From: Sisyra terminalis
Taxonomy: Eukaryota; Arthropoda; Insecta; Neuroptera; Sisyridae
Length of the DNA: 64,000 nt
Reading direction: 5' to 3'
Assembly: GCA_958496175.1 (NCBI GenBank)
Contig: OY292274.1
Location: 3,968,001-4,032,000 of the forward strand
Part shown: positions 1 through 10,482 of the stretch, piece by piece
Layout: each line of letters opens with the position of its first letter
Position numbering within the stretch: the stretch's first letter is position 1
Position numbers and translations under genes: made by a program
Notes under the pieces: model-generated
Told to the model about the DNA's origin: nothing
The model's input: only the letters and a program-made list of their open reading frames with translations
Database searches by the model: none

Positions 1-1065
1 AGAACATCTTTTTGCTTTTCATATTCGATTTTAATTTCGTCAAATTGTCTACCAATATTGTCTAAATGATCTTGTAATTCATCCGAATTGGATTTAATCG
101 TTTTCGATTCTTTCAAATTATTTACATTTTCTGTATCTTTTGTATGAGCAACATTTTCATTCATATCAAACTTGTTCTCGATTTTTTTGTCATCTGTAAC
201 ATCTTTAGTATTGTTTTCCAATAATTTCGTACTAAACTCGCTAACATCATTTGCTAAACTGTAACTCATGCTACTTAAATCATCAACCAGCTCCGATTTA
301 AAATTATCTTCGTTAATATTACTAAGAAAATCTGTTAATAATTCTTCGTTCGTTTTAATTGGTTCGTTTACATTTTCATTTTCTAAAATGTTCCATTGAG
401 TTTCATCCGTTTCGGATTTTAAAAATGCGTCTGTATTTTCTAAATTCACTTCGGCAACTGGCCGCACATCTATAGGAAGTTGATTGTCTATAACATTTCT
501 ACCTGACTCATTTTCAACCAAATCAAATGTGTCTTCCATTTTTTCGAATTCCTTTTGTGTTTCAATTATATTTTTAATATGATCTTTTGTACTTGCTTTT
601 TGTTTGAGATCTACAGAGTCCAACTTATTAATTTTTGACTGCTCGATAAGTTTTCGAGTCTGTTCTTTAACAAATTTTAATTTATCTGAAATATCGTCTT
701 TTTCGAACTGAATAATTGGCTCTTTGTATTTTTCAATTATTTTTTTAATATTTGATTTAATGTTAGATGTTTGTACTGTATTATTGTCTAAATGTTTTTG
801 ATCTATTACAACAACACTATCGTTGTATTGATTTTGAATATTACGTTTAAGTATAAAAATGAATGGTTTTGTTTTTATTGTAAAAGGTGGTATTAAATGG
901 TAATTGAAAGATATGTGTGAAAATCCATTAACTGTATCTAAAATTTCATGTGTTTGAGAATATGGTTTTAAATTCGAGGAGTATTTGCTTTTGGCTTCAG
1001 CTAGAATATGCGTGTAGCGTAACATATCATCACTGCCGACTTCCACAGTTTCATTTTTACAATAT
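1..1065 (-). CDS. ALG12: ALG12 exon 8, long charged C-terminal extension (partial)
   Basis: After the conserved RPDWRYCKNE join this exon stays open for 355 codons to the window edge. A short stretch ([14 protein letters not shown]) still resembles the end of ALG12. What follows is hydrophilic and rich in Lys, Asp, Glu and Asn, without membrane helices, and looks disordered or coiled-coil. The stop codon is outside the window. Confidence 0.85.
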
Positions 1066-3966
1066 CTGTAACAAATTTACAAATTAAATAAACAAATATA
1101 CAATCCGAGATTATTAGAAATATTATTTACCTCCAATCCGGTCTAATTTGTGTGAACCTTGATATTCCAGTCTGTGCTGCTAAACTATCAATATGAACGT
1201 AAACATTTGATTCGTAAGCTGCTAATCGATGTAATCGAGAAATGGCAACTCCTCCAGGATAATTTACATGTGATATGCATAGTAGGAACAATGTAAAAAA
1301 TACATTAACAACTACATGTCCAACAGCTCCAGCTGCTAAAAGACTATGAATAGTTGATTTGTTGCGATTTTCCCAACTAAAAACAAATCATCTCAACAAA
1401 AACTACTAATTATCCAAAAAATAAACACCTACAATCGATAACAAGCTGACGCAGCTGCAATATTCAATATTGGAAACACATAAATAATAAAACGCAATTC
1501 TTTATGCGGAAGAAACGAATAAAGAAACACAAATATAACAGCTGGAATCAAAAGTCTACGAACTCGTAGATCCAATAACACTCCTAATGGTACTAAAAAC
1601 GTTGATGCCGCCAAACCTCTAGGAATTGCTGAGTAAAAGTACCACAAAAACGGCGAAGTCTAATGATAAAGTTAAGAACTTAATATTTGGAACTTCAAAT
1701 GAATAGTATTGAAACTATAATTTTAGAAGGATACTCCCCAATTTGAACTTTTATTGAGAATTGTGTTAAACCAAAACACTTCTCCCTCCGGCCATAGAAA
1801 ACGTTGCCAAAAAAATGAATCAATTACCACTGTCAAAGTTAAACATAATATTCCAATCGGAATAACTAAAGTTGTTAATCTGAAAATAAGATTCATTAAA
1901 TACGTAGATTAAGCATCAAATATTTAGAATTTTATGTTAACTAGGTATACATATGGGTAGTTCTCATCAAATTTCGAAATTAGGTACAAAAAAGTTAATA
2001 AAAATATCCTCAAAGTCCCCAGATAAAGCTTATTTTAGACGAACTTTAAGGATGATTTATAATTTTGAAAGTGAGGGAAAGGTTTTTATAGGTCATACCG
2101 TCATTAAATCTTGTCTGTTATTGTTTAATAGAGGAAAATGTTTGGCCTTAACACTATCATTGTTACGTAAATATGATACTCCTCTGTAAAATGTTATTTG
2201 TTGCTTTACCCCGTTAAAATGGACTACTTGTATCTCTGCCTAGTACTTACAGCAATAATTTTCACTAAAACCAATATGAATGATGTTCTCATCTTTAAAC
2301 AGGAAAAAACATTGAATTTAAAGATTAATTACGCAAAGAGATAGAAAAAAGTCAAGTTGGACAAGTTTAAAAGTCATTACCCTATATAATGTCACTCCCT
2401 TGGTTAAATTTGAAATGAGGGAATGACGAAATGAAGTATAACTTAAAAAATCTTGGTACATAAACTTTTGTTACCTCTGATTTTTTGTGTAAGTTTACTG
2501 TCTCGGACAATCTACTTTACGGTGCAATTATTATTAAATAGATATAGTTAATGCCTCCATTTTTCTTCAATGTGACGGAAAATGTAATCTTGAAAGAATC
2601 TTCGTATTTTTATTTTGGGACAGATACGTTAACAAATGTAAGGTGACTTAAATAATAATGACTTATATCTACAATAATGACTTAAATATTTGAATTAACT
2701 GATAGTATTGCCAACAATCAAAAATCGATAAGAGCCTTCATGAATGATTACAGATGCGACTGTTAGTAAAGAAGTGAAGGAATGATTTGATTTTATGGGA
2801 CACAAAAAATATATTTGAAAACGTGTTATTTACTTTTCACTCCAAACTCAAAAACTGATTTATGAAAAATTTGTGATTTAAAAGGTCAAAAATGTGCTAA
2901 TCTCAAGTTTGGGACTTAGTGAGGGAATGCTTTTCAGAGTACTATTTATTTATTATTCTATAGAGATACTCATATGGTTCAAAACTTATAGCCAATACCA
3001 TTAGCTCAAGTAGTGTTCTTTTCAAGGAACAAAAATATCATTATAGGTCGCTTAGATTTGTGTAAAAGTTGAAAGGACAAGAATTTCGATATTACATCAG
3101 AATTACCCATACATGTTGTTACTAACAGAAAAATAGAGTTCAAAAAGTTAGAGTAGTAGAACACTTGATACTTTACCGGTAAATAATTAATAAGATTTTA
3201 CCTTTGCACAGTTATGAATTTATAATATAAATCATGAAGTAATAAAATGCCAAAAAATAAAGCTAATTCAGAGCGAAATATTATAATCGCTGCACCCGAA
3301 AACCCAATGAACCGCGTTTGCTGTCGATTCAACCAACTGTTATATGCAAGCAAAACTGTAATGGAAAGCCAGAAATTAAATCATTTAAAAAAAAAACAAA
3401 GGTAATTTGTATAAAATACCTAATGGAAGTGCCATTATGTTGGGAAGTGGTCTACTCAAGTAGTACATGAAATGATATTGGGATATTGTAATACTAACAA
3501 ACCAAATAGTCCATTTTGATCCGAAAATTGATTTTAATGTACGTTGTAAAAAGTAAAATGCAAATATAACACACGCAGCTAATGTGGCCCGAACTGAAAC
3601 CATAATACATTCGTTTAAAATATAGCAACTTTACATTTTAAATTAATTGTTACCAATGTATTGAGACCAGAACTTGTTGAAATTAAAAAATTCAAATAGC
3701 CAAACGACAGGTGCACAAAGAAACGACACAACCAATGGTCCAATGAAAGTACGAGGAACGACTCCCGAAAATTCATGGTGATCATACTGAAAAACGAAAC
3801 ATATTAGGTTTAGATTGTGAAAAGTATATTATATGCTTACCTCGGATGTATTTTCTCTTAAGTACAACAAATCATGGATGGCTTGTAAATTAAAACTTTC
3901 TTCAACTTTAGTAAATGGACAGTACAGCAAATGTGCCGTAGCAACTATCATCATTATCTGCGACAT
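1..3966 (-). CDS. ALG12: ALG12, dolichyl-P-mannose alpha-1,6-mannosyltransferase (partial, 8 exons)
   Basis: ALG12 is an ER multi-pass GT-C (family GT22) enzyme that uses dolichyl-phosphate-mannose to add the eighth mannose (alpha-1,6) to the lipid-linked N-glycan precursor. Exons on the minus strand, 5' to 3', are 3841-3966, 3654-3786, 3420-3593, 3202-3355, 1735-1879, 1433-1659, 1131-1376 and 1-1065. All junctions are GT-AG and every phase joins without a stop. Family landmarks seen are [13 protein letters not shown] near the N-terminus, [14 protein letters not shown] in the first luminal loop, YYLSRPLPN, the HKELRF motif, NYPGG and [14 protein letters not shown]. At least 756 codons are visible against 488 residues in human ALG12; the surplus is a charged C-terminal extension whose end lies off the left edge. 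The first in-frame ATG after an upstream stop is at 3966. The family assignment is firm. Confidence 0.93.
1131..1376 (-). CDS. ALG12: ALG12 exon 7
   Basis: The exon encodes a transmembrane helix and then [12 protein letters not shown] and [14 protein letters not shown], a conserved late luminal region of ALG12. The acceptor is TTTTTAG and the donor GTAAAT. Confidence 0.9.
1433..1659 (-). CDS. ALG12: ALG12 exon 6 (HKELRF motif)
   Basis: The exon begins [16 protein letters not shown] and contains [16 protein letters not shown], the HKExRF motif shared by GT22 mannosyltransferases. Several hydrophobic helices are present. Confidence 0.92.
1735..1879 (-). CDS. ALG12: ALG12 exon 5
   Basis: The exon encodes a membrane segment followed by [18 protein letters not shown] and NKSSNWG, matching the family's DS-FW--WPEG pattern. 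It ends in frame 0 at donor GTATCC; the acceptor is TTTCAG. Confidence 0.88.
1880..3201 (-). other. ALG12 intron 5 (1.3 kb), no gene seen
   Basis: This is AT-rich intronic sequence. A 78-codon open frame on the plus strand at 1953-2189 has no recognisable domain. No terminal repeats were spotted. Confidence 0.6.
3202..3355 (-). CDS. ALG12: ALG12 exon 4
   Basis: The exon encodes a conserved segment with [18 protein letters not shown], a membrane helix with the FR(A/S)EL motif of the family. The acceptor is TTACAG and the donor GTAAAA. Confidence 0.88.
3420..3593 (-). CDS. ALG12: ALG12 exon 3
   Basis: The exon encodes [14 protein letters not shown] through [14 protein letters not shown] and MALPL, the ALG12/GPI-mannosyltransferase signature around SRPLPN. 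The acceptor is TTTCAG at 3594-3595 and the donor GTATTT. The phases (1 in, 1 out) join exons 2 and 4. Confidence 0.9.
3654..3786 (-). CDS. ALG12: ALG12 exon 2
   Basis: The exon encodes [17 protein letters not shown] and the next membrane segment. This loop is among the most conserved parts of ALG12. It ends in phase 1 at a GTAACA donor; the acceptor is TTTTCAG. Confidence 0.9.
3841..3966 (-). CDS. ALG12: ALG12 exon 1 (start codon)
   Basis: This exon gives 42 residues beginning [16 protein letters not shown] and includes the KVEESFN acidic motif of GT22 enzymes. The donor is GTAAGC. An in-frame TAA lies about 35 bases upstream of the ATG, with no earlier in-frame ATG. Confidence 0.9.
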
Positions 3967-4477
3967 TGTTCTATTCCAATTAAAATAATTGAAATATATA
4001 TTTAACTTATAGCAAACAATCTTTTATTATTGTCATTATAAAATCATACAATATGTGGCTACTCTAAAATTACTACAAATGTATGATAACAAAAATAGAT
4101 TTGCTGACGTGCATAACCTTACATAACCTAAATTAACTATAAACAAAGATTTAAATTTTGACGTTTCATACAATATACGCCATATACGCAAAGGTGGCTC
4201 AGATGAGTCCGTAAACGCCATATGCGCCATATATTAAGCATGCCTAGGCACAAATACAAGCTTTTATAACCCACACCACCCATGTAACGTATATAACCAC
4301 TTTAGTTGATAAAAGAATATAATGTATAACTTTTACATGCTTTTTATGTTACATGTTTTATGTATATATTTTATAGATATTATATAAATTGTAATTAAAA
4401 GTGTATTCTATTTTGTTAATCAATTCAGTTTAATTTGAAATTAATTTCTTTAAGTGATAATTAAAAATTAATCAAAG
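3967..4477. promoter_or_regulatory. Head-to-head promoter interval between ALG12 and the TEDC1-like gene
   Basis: The start codons of two divergently oriented genes are 511 bp apart. The interval is AT-rich, with no clear TATA-plus-initiator arrangement that I can place reliably. A shared, possibly bidirectional, promoter is inferred from geometry alone. Confidence 0.5.
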
Positions 4478-4603
4478 ATGGGTGATTTGAAGAACGTTAT
4501 TGGATACTTGTGCAAATATTTGAACTTAACATTTGATTTATATGACGAATTTAAGCCTGAATATCTACGATCTGCGAAATTCGATGAAGGGGAACATGAA
4601 ATA
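4478..4603 (+). CDS. TEDC1: TEDC1-like exon 1
   Basis: The exon encodes MGDLKNVIGYLCKYLNLTF and continues for 42 residues to donor GTATGT. Reading on would stop within two codons of the donor. Confidence 0.75.
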
Positions 4604-7378
4604 GTATGTACATAACTTTAAAAAATGGCAAATCTGCACGTTTGATACCAAACGATCTATTGTAATTGTTAAGTTCAATATCAAAATTTTACTTTATATA
4701 TAAAGCTTTGACATATTATATGTAAATAAAACGTCCCCTAAGCCTTCTAACACTAAAAACTAATGTCAATACTATTAATATAAACGCTAGAATCTAGGCA
4801 ATATCTCTATTATCTATTTCCAGCATAACATTGATCGAAACCTACTGGTGGATGAGTGGTCTAAATGGCCACTCCACAACTGGAAGGTACTGGATTCGAA
4901 TCTTGCAAAGAACATATTTTCATTATCTTTCTTTTAAAACATTATTAAGTTTAAAGATGTTAAAAAGATCTTTAGTGTTATAAAGCACCAGTAAGTAATC
5001 ATTAAAAATAACCATCGTTGTTCAATTATTCTTAGTCATATTTTCTAGCCTATAGTTATTCTCTTTTCGATAAAAATCTTTGACCATTTTTGTATTTGGG
5101 TAATTCTCATTGATTGAATTCTGAAAGGGTCTAGCAGGATCCACATGGCGAGTTGGCCCCCAAATAGGAACCTATTTCGAAACTTATGTTAAAATATCGG
5201 CTTGATATATAAACACACTTTATATACTTTTCACGACCAAATTCCTCTTTGACCTCCGCATGGCTATTTTTCAAAGTTATATATCACAAAAACTATTTAA
5301 GCTAGAGAAGTGAAACCAACGCGAGGCTTTAGATTATTTTACAGAGCATATCATATATTTTTTGAAATTTTTTGAAAAAAAAAAAATTATACAAAAAAAA
5401 TCCAAAAAACAAATGAAATAATTGTTTTATGTGTTCTCTGAAAATGAGAATCACGAAAAAAATATATTTTATGCTTCTACATGAGCACTATAACTAATAA
5501 AAATTGCGTGAAAAAAAAGTTGGTGCAACACCTTGAAAAAACTGAAATGTGATTTACGCCAAATAGTATACTTCGGTTTTATTTTTTTTCAAAGTGTTCC
5601 ACCAACTTTTTTTTCACGCAATTTTTATTAGTTATAGTGCTCATGTAGAAGCATAAAATATATTTTTTTCGTGATTGTCATTTTCAGAGAACACATAAAA
5701 AAAATTATTTCATTTGTTTTTTGGATTTTTTTTGTATAATTTTTTTTTTCAAAAAAATATATGAAATACTCTGTAAAATAATCTAAAGCCTCGCGTTGGT
5801 TTCACTTCTCTAGCTTAATTAGTTTTTGAGATATATAACTGAAAAATAGTCATGCGGGGGGACATTTTTGTCCATATCTCAAGGTCAAAGAGGAATTTGG
5901 TCGCGAAAAGTATATAAAATGTGTTTGTGTATTAAGCCGATATTTTAACATAAGTTTCGACATAGGTCCCTATTTGGCGGCCAACTCACCAAGTGGATCC
6001 TGCTAGACCCTTTTTGCCAAAAATATGAATTGAGCCGGTTTTCAAACTTATCGCCTCAAATAGTCAAAGTGCTTTCAGAGATGTACAAACTGGATGGTGC
6101 CTTAGAAATTTAAAAGCCAATAATGATCATAATTTTGATACTTTATTAATACTGTATTAATTTTAGTACTTTAGTGTTAGGAAGTAAAAATTAAAATATT
6201 TCAGATCAAACGATATTGGAGTTTATTGGACCGATTCCGCAATATTCTGACGACGACACCCAATAAATACAGTCTTGTCACCAACGTTAAACTGTTTTTT
6301 GCCTCCATCAACTACTTATCTGTTGATTTTTATGCTCTTCCTGAAGATATGCATCATGGAAGTCGAGAACTATTGATCGCCTTGGCCTGGTTATTAGTCG
6401 AAAGAAATGAATTCGAAAGTATTGTTGAAACAAAAATCATTCAATCATCTTTAGGAAATGAATTTCCGAAATTGAAATCAAACACAAAATGCTTTAATAA
6501 GCCTAACTTAACAAATACCAGCGACATTTTAAACTTCATCACCTTTTTGACAGGAAAGATAAATAATAATTTCAAAGTGACCAAAGAAACAGATTCATTG
6601 ATCATTGCGAATATGAGGAAGGTAATTAACTAAAGTATTTTTTAACAATTTCGATTTGTGAATTAAGTTTAAAACCAATGAAAGATTAGTTCTTAGATTT
6701 TTTACTTTTGAACAAATTTCAGCTGCATTCCGCTACATATAAATATGATTTGGACATTCAACATTTATCTGTTAATGATATTTATTTATTGAAAAATCCA
6801 GAAGCCCTGAATCGTGTTCTATCGGAGCACGAATATATTTTCTCTCTTTTAGAAATTAAAAATAAATGGGAATCATGCCAGGGGATATTCTGGAAGTGGA
6901 TGGTATACAACTACAAATTATTAATTGATTATTCCTAAATGGTAACTTTTTTATGTTTAAGGATACTGTTCTTGACGAAAAAATTAAATCCAAAACGAGG
7001 AACGATTTGAATATGGATAGTATTGTAAATTTTTTGAATATTTTAAACAATGAAGCAAAATGCAAGCAAAACGAAATGAAATCATCTTCGTTAGAATTCC
7101 CAATCTCTTCAATTAATATTCCTGTAAATAATTTTCATGGTGTGAATATAAATAGACATATTTTACATAGACCTAAAGTTCATCAAACGGCTTCACAGTC
7201 GTCACCAATTCCTGAGACGGTCCAAAAAAAAAATATTGCATGTGAAAAAATGGTATTGAAACAGAATGAGTTAGAACAACAAGTATTATTTAAAAAAAAT
7301 TCTAGTGATAAAAGTATGATTGATGTTTACAATAAATTGCAAAGTCTTTTGTCAAAATATAAACTAAATTCTTACTAG
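4478..7378 (+). CDS. TEDC1: TEDC1-like (tubulin epsilon and delta complex protein 1), 4 exons
   Basis: Exons are 4478-4603, 6205-6621, 6723-6902 and 6962-7378, all in frame 0, giving 379 residues. The diagnostic stretch in exon 2, FYALPEDMHHGSRELLIALA, matches the GSRELL-ALSWLL core of the TEDC1 (C14orf80, DUF4509) family. The family partners TEDC2 and the delta and epsilon tubulins in stabilising centriolar triplet microtubules. Exon 3 ends with KWESCQGIFWKWM, similar to the late W-rich family segment. The last exon is polar and variable. The start is the first ATG and agrees with the short N-terminal helix expected. Function is inferred from family resemblance recognised by eye. No adjacent gene shares the role. 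Confidence 0.75.
4843..4975 (+). repeat. tRNA-derived SINE-like sequence
   Basis: A tRNA-like head is visible, with a GATGAGTGGTCTAAATGG A-box-like element followed about 30 bases later by GGATTCGAATC, a near-consensus B box. The spacing resembles a tRNA-Ser/Leu-type pol III promoter but no full cloverleaf forms. It lies in intron 1 of the TEDC1-like gene. I call it a SINE relic, not a functional tRNA. Confidence 0.4.
5124..6013. repeat. 0.89-kb foldback element in TEDC1-like intron 1
   Basis: Two near-identical arms of about 420 bp face each other (5124-5541 and about 5583-6013), separated by a loop of about 40 bases. The outer ends are AAAGGGTCTAGCAGGATCC and its complement. The arms differ by a few substitutions and small indels. 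No protein frame is recognisable, so this is a non-autonomous foldback or long-TIR MITE. It is transcribed with the host gene if intron 1 is. Confidence 0.85.
6205..6621 (+). CDS. TEDC1: TEDC1-like exon 2 (core domain)
   Basis: The exon has 139 codons from acceptor TTTCAG to donor GTAATT. It opens with IKRYWSLLDRFRNIL and contains the HGSRELLIALAWLL core that identifies the family. Confidence 0.8.
6723..6902 (+). CDS. TEDC1: TEDC1-like exon 3
   Basis: The exon has 60 codons in frame 0, ending KWESCQGIFWKWM at donor GTATAC. The acceptor is ATTTCAG. Confidence 0.75.
6962..7378 (+). CDS. TEDC1: TEDC1-like exon 4 (stop codon)
   Basis: The acceptor follows TTTAAG at 6960-6961. The exon codes for 138 residues, Asn/Lys/Ser-rich and probably partly disordered, and ends at TAG. 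An ATG at 6953 lies in the intron and is not the start. Confidence 0.72.
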   Translation, partial: DTVLDEKIKSKTRNDLNMDSIVNFLNILNNEAKCKQNEMKSSSLEFPISSINIPVNNFHGVNINRHILHRPKVHQTASQSSPIPETVQKKNIACEKMVLKQNELEQQVLFKKNSSDKSMIDVYNKLQSLLSKYKLNSY

Positions 7379-8237
7379 ATAATTATTTCATTTCTACACT
7401 GTTGTAACATTTTTTGTTTATTTGATACAAATATATTGTAAAGATTTTGGATTTAAAAAGTTTTTTTTTCTAGTTTTTGAGCTTTCAACCCTTTGTCAAC
7501 CATCTTATCCCCTTACTAAAGAATACTTACATTGCAATTCCTCACTGTAATGTATTATATCAATTTCTTAAAAAAGAAGAAGTAACGCCACTAATATGTT
7601 TAGCGGCCTGTCCGCTTATGTAAGTATTTTATAGAGATTAGCAAATTTCCTGAGCAAAGATTTACAGAGCTTGTTAAAAACGGCATTATAAATGTTCAAA
7701 AAACCCATTAGAAGTCGTTTAAAGTTGTTAAATGGTATTTTTAAATGTAATAATTTCAAAACACCTTTTTTTTAACAGGAAGTGGTTTTTGATTGCCGGA
7801 TAAACTATGTATTTTAATATTTATTTGTTTTGTGTCGGTTAAAACCAATTAAGAACCTCCGTAAATCTTTTCATCACTTTTATGTTTATACATAAGAGGG
7901 GAAGAACATCTTTGTTGGTTGCTTTTGCAAGAAGGACAATAAACAATAAAGTCAAGTTTACTAATGTAATGTCCGTCTAGCCTTATGGTCAGAGGTTTAG
8001 TATAAAGTGCTGATGCTATACTTATAGCATCAACACGTGAAGTACTTTACGCGAATTCGCTTAACAAAAGATGCCCTCTTTGTCCTCTTCATCCTTCTCA
8101 ATTCTTATGGCATTAATACAAAAAAAGACCTAAAGATAAGGGATAAAAAAAGATTGATCATTTTCACTAAGTATAAACGGTGTAAATCGTCCTCGTTATA
8201 TACCCGGAACCAAAGAGAAAGCATGGTTAGCATTCAA
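7379..8237. other. Intergenic, 3' flank of the TEDC1-like gene
   Basis: This is AT-rich sequence with no recognisable gene. Short open frames such as the one starting at 8037 have no domain signature, and it runs into the adjacent foldback. Confidence 0.5.
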
Positions 8238-10482
8238 TATAGGGTCAGTCCAAATAAAGTGATCCAAAAATAAATGAAATGGTTGCTCGACCATTTTAAA
8301 AAAAATAATTTTTTGTGTGCTATCACCCCAACATGTAGGTAGTTCAAATTCATTATTATTTTAATTTTATTGTTTTTAGTTTTCCGGTGGTGACCATATT
8401 AGTTTTACTAGGGGCAGACATTTTCGCACTTTTAAGCGTTTGCGGAAACTTGATTATCTCAGGCCCTATTTGTCCTATCAAAATTAAACAAAAAGCAGTG
8501 TATTCATAAAAATATAAGCTATAAAGTTGTATTAAGACGTTTTCACCTAAATGCAATTTTTAGGGGTGAAATTTCAGCCTAAGTTTTTAGCTCTCATTTA
8601 TTAAATACTCCAATTTTCACGGAAAGATTGTGAAGGAAGGGAAAGAGTCTAGACGTTAAAACTTTTTTTACAAACAATTAGGTACTAGTTGTATTCAAAA
8701 ACAAAATTTGAAGTCTGAGACTTTAAGCCTTTTTAAAATAAAAAATAACAAAATTTGGAAATTTTCAAAATTTGCAATTTTCTGAGCTCAATATCTTTGA
8801 TGGGGGCCCAGATAAAAATCTGAAATATCACCTCATTATAATACTATATGGTAGTATTATGCACCTAAAATTTGGAGTTTGAGATTTGACTAGGAGCAGA
8901 TGTATTGCAAGCACAAAATGTCAAAATAATGTATATTTCAGTAGGTGAATATAATGTATTTGACCATTTAATATGTAACATATACTTAGCAAAAAGAGCA
9001 TTTTACACAAAACAACATACACTCTGGGCTAACTGTTATTCATATCTTAAATTTAAAACATATACTTCTTTCTGGAAGCTAATAATGTATGTACGTACCC
9101 ATAGTCAACAACTAATCTTGGTGTTCGACAAAAAGCTAAGAGATCTCTTAACACACAATTGAGGGGTGATAGTGTGAAACTGACCAGTCACAGTTGTTAG
9201 TTCCGTTGGTATGAGCTTTCTTAGATTGTTCTTCACAGGTACCCATGTCATACGGTGCAAAAAAATGTATGGGTCCTTTTTGACAAGCCTACACACAAGA
9301 TAAAGATTACGAAACTATAAAGAAAGTTACCCAAACTTATATTTTGGTAAATAAAGATTTTGTGGTAAAAAAATGTTGCCAAACTGTACTGCTCGAACCT
9401 TTTGAAGATAAAAATTTTTAAACAAAATTTGCTCGTCTTAGCCCAATAAATCGATAAAAAATTGTGTTAATTTTTTTTGGAAAAAAATAATTCAATATAT
9501 ACACAAAGGTAAATTATACATTATATCCGATTGTTCAAAGAAAAATTGTATGTGAAGTTCTTTAACTGTGTGATAAGATCTCTCAGCTGTTTGTCGAACA
9601 CCAAGATTAGTTGATGACTATGGGTACGTACATACATTATTAGCTTTCAGAAAGAAGTATACGTTTTAAATTTAAGATATGAATAACAGTTAGCCCAGAG
9701 TATATGTTGTTTTGTGTAAAATGCCCTTTTTGCCAAGTATATGTCACATATTAAATAGTTAAATACATTATATTCACCTACTGAAGTATGCATTATTTTG
9801 ACATTTTGTGCTTGCAATACCTCTGCTCCTAGTCAAATCTCAAACTCCAAATTTTAGGTGCATAATACTATTATACAGTACTATAATGGGGTGATATTTC
9901 AGATTTTTATCTGGTCCCCCACTAGAAATATTGAGCTCAGAAAATTGCAAATTTTGAAAATTTCCGAATTTTGTTATTTTTTATTTTAAAAAGGCTTAAA
10001 GCCTTAAAGTCTCAGACCTAAAATTTTGTTTTTGAATACAACTAGTACCTAATTGTTTGTAAAAAAAGTTTTAACGTCTAGACTCTTTCCCTTCCTTCAC
10101 AATCTTTCCGTGAAAATTGGAGTTTTTACAAATGAGAGTTAAAAATTTAGGCTAAATTTCACCCCTTCGAATTACATTTAGGTGAAAACGTCTTGCTACA
10201 ACCTTATAGCTTATATTTTTATGAACACACTGCTTTTTATTTCATTTTGATAGGACAAATAGGGCCTGAGAGAATCAAGTTTCTGCAAACCCTTAAAAGT
10301 GCGAAATTGTCTGCGCCTAGTAAAACTAATATGACCATCACCGGAAAACTAAAAACAATAAAATTAAAATAATGATGAATTTGAATTATCAACATGTTGG
10401 GGTGACAGCAAAAAAAAAATCAGAATTAAAAAAAATAGTCAAGCGACCAGTGCTGGACCGACTGAATTGGACTGACCCTATA
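8238..10482. repeat. 2.25-kb giant foldback element
   Basis: The arms 8238-about 9160 and about 9555-10482 are inverted copies along their whole length, with a loop of about 390 bases. Both ends read TATAGGGTCAGTCCAA, and a TA on each side fits a TA target-site duplication as in Tc1/mariner-type elements. Internal landmarks shared in inverted order are GACGTTTTCACCTAA, AATTTTGGAGTTTGAGATT-like and TTGGTGTTCGACAAA blocks. There is no transposase frame. The classification beyond a long-TIR non-autonomous DNA element is inference. Confidence 0.85.

Noticed and set aside
1953..2189. 78-codon plus-strand open frame in an ALG12 intron
   Set aside because: There is no recognisable domain, it is antisense to a spliced intron, and frames of this length are expected by chance.
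4036..4230. Minus-strand open frame between ALG12 and the TEDC1-like gene
   Set aside because: It lies in the promoter interval, has no domain and no Cys or hydrophobic pattern of a small secreted protein.
4843..4975. Functional tRNA gene
   Set aside because: A and B boxes are present, but acceptor and anticodon stems cannot be paired, so it is a tRNA-derived repeat at best.
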